Assembly (NCBI GenBank): GCA_948512295.1
Contig: CAOQRA010000039.1
Location: 1-8,271, forward strand
Length of the DNA: 8,271 nucleotides
Origin: an uncultured Eubacteriales bacterium
Lineage (GTDB): Bacteria; Bacillota; Clostridia; Christensenellales; UBA1242
Direction: 5' to 3'
In this document: one piece after another, positions 7,434 through 8,271 of the stretch
Numbering within the stretch: position 1 is the stretch's first letter
Layout: each line of letters begins with the position of its first letter
Notes under the pieces: generated by a model
Told to the model about the DNA's origin: nothing
What the model saw: only the letters and a program-made list of their open reading frames with translations
The model's database searches: none
Made by a program: the position numbers and the translations under genes

Positions 7434-7434
7434 C
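7421..7434. promoter_or_regulatory. Perfect 14-bp palindrome, candidate MarR operator
   Basis: GTTGACATGTCAAC equals its own reverse complement. Flanking A/T bases extend the symmetry imperfectly (AAATT on the left, AATTT on the right). Each arm contains TTGACA, one on each strand, so both divergent genes have a consensus -35 in it. It lies 36 bp upstream of the MarR start codon, and MarR dimers bind sites of this size and symmetry. That MarR is the binder is an inference. Confidence 0.7.
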
Positions 7435-7452
7435 AATTTTATAACAAAATAT

Positions 7453-7482
7453 TTGACATTTAAATAAGATAGTTGATAAAAT
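7453..7482 (+). promoter_or_regulatory. Candidate promoter of the MmcQ/YjbR gene
   Basis: A perfect TTGACA (7453-7458) is followed after 18 nt by TAAAAT (7477-7482, 5 of 6). The predicted start site is about 7489, on the ATG itself. A second plus-strand TTGACA at 7422-7427, within the palindrome, has only a poor -10 (CAAAAT, 7445-7450, 4 of 6) but would give a normal leader. Which one is used cannot be decided from sequence. Confidence 0.45.
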
Positions 7483-7488
7483 CGAGTT

Positions 7489-8163
7489 ATGATGAATAGA
7501 ATCATTGAAAAAATTTTTAAAAATAAAGTTGTAAACTTTGAAAAACTCTGTAATTTTGGCTTTATTAAACTGGATGAATGCTATTACCATAAAATGCCAA
7601 TGTGTAACGGACAAATGCAACTAGAAATAATGATAGACAAACAAAAAAACATTTCAACTAAAGTAATTGATTTAAATATAAAGGAAGAATATACTCTGTT
7701 CTTAATAGACTCAGCCGTTGGAAGCTTCGTGGGACAAATAAGAGAAGAATATGAAAAAAATTTGTTATATATTGCAAATGCTTGCTGTGAAAAAGAAGTG
7801 TTTCAAAGTTCAATAGCAAAAGAAATAATAAAATACATAAAAATTAGATACTCAAATGAACTGGAATATTTATGGGAAAAACTTCCAGATTATGCAGTTG
7901 CTAGAAGAAAGGATACAAAAAAATGGTATGCAGTAATGTTTAAAATATCAAAACATAAACTGGGACTTGAAGCTAATGATATAGTAGAAACTATTGATTT
8001 ACGAATGAATCCAAAAGACATTTCAAAATTACTAGATAACAAAAAATATCTGCCTGGCTATCACATGAATAAGGCGCACTGGATAACTCTTTGCCTAGAT
8101 GAAAGCGTTCCATTGAAAGAAATTCTAAATTACATTGATAACAGCTATCAACTAGCGAAATGA
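7489..8163 (+). CDS. MmcQ/YjbR family protein with N-terminal extension
   Basis: The 224 residues have two parts. Residues about 104-222 are a MmcQ/YjbR (CyaY-like fold) domain, with YAVARRKDTKKWYAVMF (135-151) and PGYHMNKAHWITLCLD (189-204) as landmarks. Residues 1-103 are an extension seen in long clostridial members, including EEYTLFLIDSAVGSFVGQIREEYE (66-89). The family is often labelled DNA-binding from its fold, but its biological role is poorly known, so no function is assigned. The gene diverges from the MarR operon across a 103-bp control region. The start is ATG ATG (7489, 7492); no Shine-Dalgarno is visible in the preceding 20 bases, so initiation may be weak or leaderless. Parts of the gene are very AT-rich (one 60-base line has about 18% GC). 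It ends 61 bases before the adapter, with no terminator visible. Confidence 0.85.
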   Translation: MMNRIIEKIFKNKVVNFEKLCNFGFIKLDECYYHKMPMCNGQMQLEIMIDKQKNISTKVIDLNIKEEYTLFLIDSAVGSFVGQIREEYEKNLLYIANACCEKEVFQSSIAKEIIKYIKIRYSNELEYLWEKLPDYAVARRKDTKKWYAVMFKISKHKLGLEANDIVETIDLRMNPKDISKLLDNKKYLPGYHMNKAHWITLCLDESVPLKEILNYIDNSYQLAK

Positions 8164-8224
8164 TTGCTAAATATGCTTTTCCACTTGTTTAAATAAACTG
8201 GTTGTAACTATACAAAAACGACAA
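8164..8224. other. Short non-coding tail before the adapter
   Basis: These 61 bases follow the MmcQ/YjbR stop codon. A weak A/T-rich inverted repeat (GTTTA-AA-TAAAC, near 8188-8199) lacks a T run and is not called a terminator. I see no gene start here. Confidence 0.5.
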
Positions 8225-8271
8225 AGATCGGAAGAGCGTCGTGTAGGGAAAGAGTGTAGATCTCGGTGGTC
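8225..8271. other. Illumina TruSeq universal adapter sequence (contamination)
   Basis: From AGATCGGAAGAGC at 8225 to the last base, all 47 positions match the first 47 bases of the reverse complement of the 58-base Illumina TruSeq universal adapter. The match includes the GTGTAGATCTCGG junction without an index. It is sequencing read-through left in the assembly, not genomic DNA, and marks a contig end. Confidence 0.98.

Noticed and set aside
7369..7620. An 83-residue minus-strand open frame across the divergent promoter region and the start of the MmcQ/YjbR gene
   Set aside because: It is antisense to the well-supported MmcQ/YjbR gene, runs through the promoters and palindrome, and overlaps the MarR start. 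It has no recognisable domain.
8181..8203. Inverted repeat as a terminator of the MmcQ/YjbR gene
   Set aside because: The stem is short, almost all A/T and bulged, and no T run follows.

Overview
This is an AT-rich bacterial contig. The gene content fits a low-GC Gram-positive bacterium, most likely a Clostridia-type member of the Bacillota: a DegV/FakB-type protein, a Pr6Pr membrane protein, a MarR regulator, an MmcQ/YjbR protein of the long clostridial form, a bacterial SERCA-like Ca2+ ATPase, strong AGGAGG-type ribosome binding sites, and GTG and TTG starts. The genus cannot be named from the sequence. The last 47 bases (8225-8271) are not genomic: they match the Illumina TruSeq universal adapter in reverse complement. 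The right edge is therefore a raw contig end, and the left edge cuts through a gene.

Layout, left to right. (1) Positions 2-1735, minus strand: the N-terminal 578 residues of a type III-like (beta-class) DNA adenine methyltransferase, open through the left edge. It is preceded by an extended -10 promoter at 1785-1793. (2) 1736-1975: an AT-rich intergenic stretch with that promoter and a terminator hairpin at 1917-1943. (3) 5349-1976, minus strand: a two-gene operon of uppP (undecaprenyl-diphosphatase, GTG start) and a P-type Ca2+ ATPase. The ATPase ribosome binding site overlaps the uppP stop codon. (4) 7385-5436, minus strand: a three-gene operon of a MarR regulator, a Pr6Pr/AIG1-like membrane protein and a DegV fatty-acid-binding protein. 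Both junctions overlap (4 nt and 8 nt), and a hairpin terminator follows at 5403-5428. (5) 7386-7488: a divergent control region with a perfect 14-bp palindrome whose two arms each contain a consensus -35 box. (6) 7489-8163, plus strand: an MmcQ/YjbR-like protein. (7) 8164-8224: a short tail, then adapter.

How the genes may work together. The MarR operon looks like a small lipid-handling unit. Its membrane protein keeps a Thr/His pair that aligns by eye with the catalytic pair of the AIG1/ADTRP fatty-acid-ester hydrolases, and its partner belongs to a family that carries fatty acids to the FakA kinase. A local, lipid-responsive MarR switch also acting on the divergent MmcQ/YjbR gene is an inference. 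UppP recycles the C55 lipid carrier at the membrane, and the ATPase exports Ca2+; their coupling shows co-expression, not a known shared pathway. The methyltransferase is probably half of a type III restriction-modification system whose helicase/nuclease subunit would lie beyond the left edge. I found no wholly new system. The Pr6Pr-DegV pairing and the palindromic divergent promoter are the most interesting biology.
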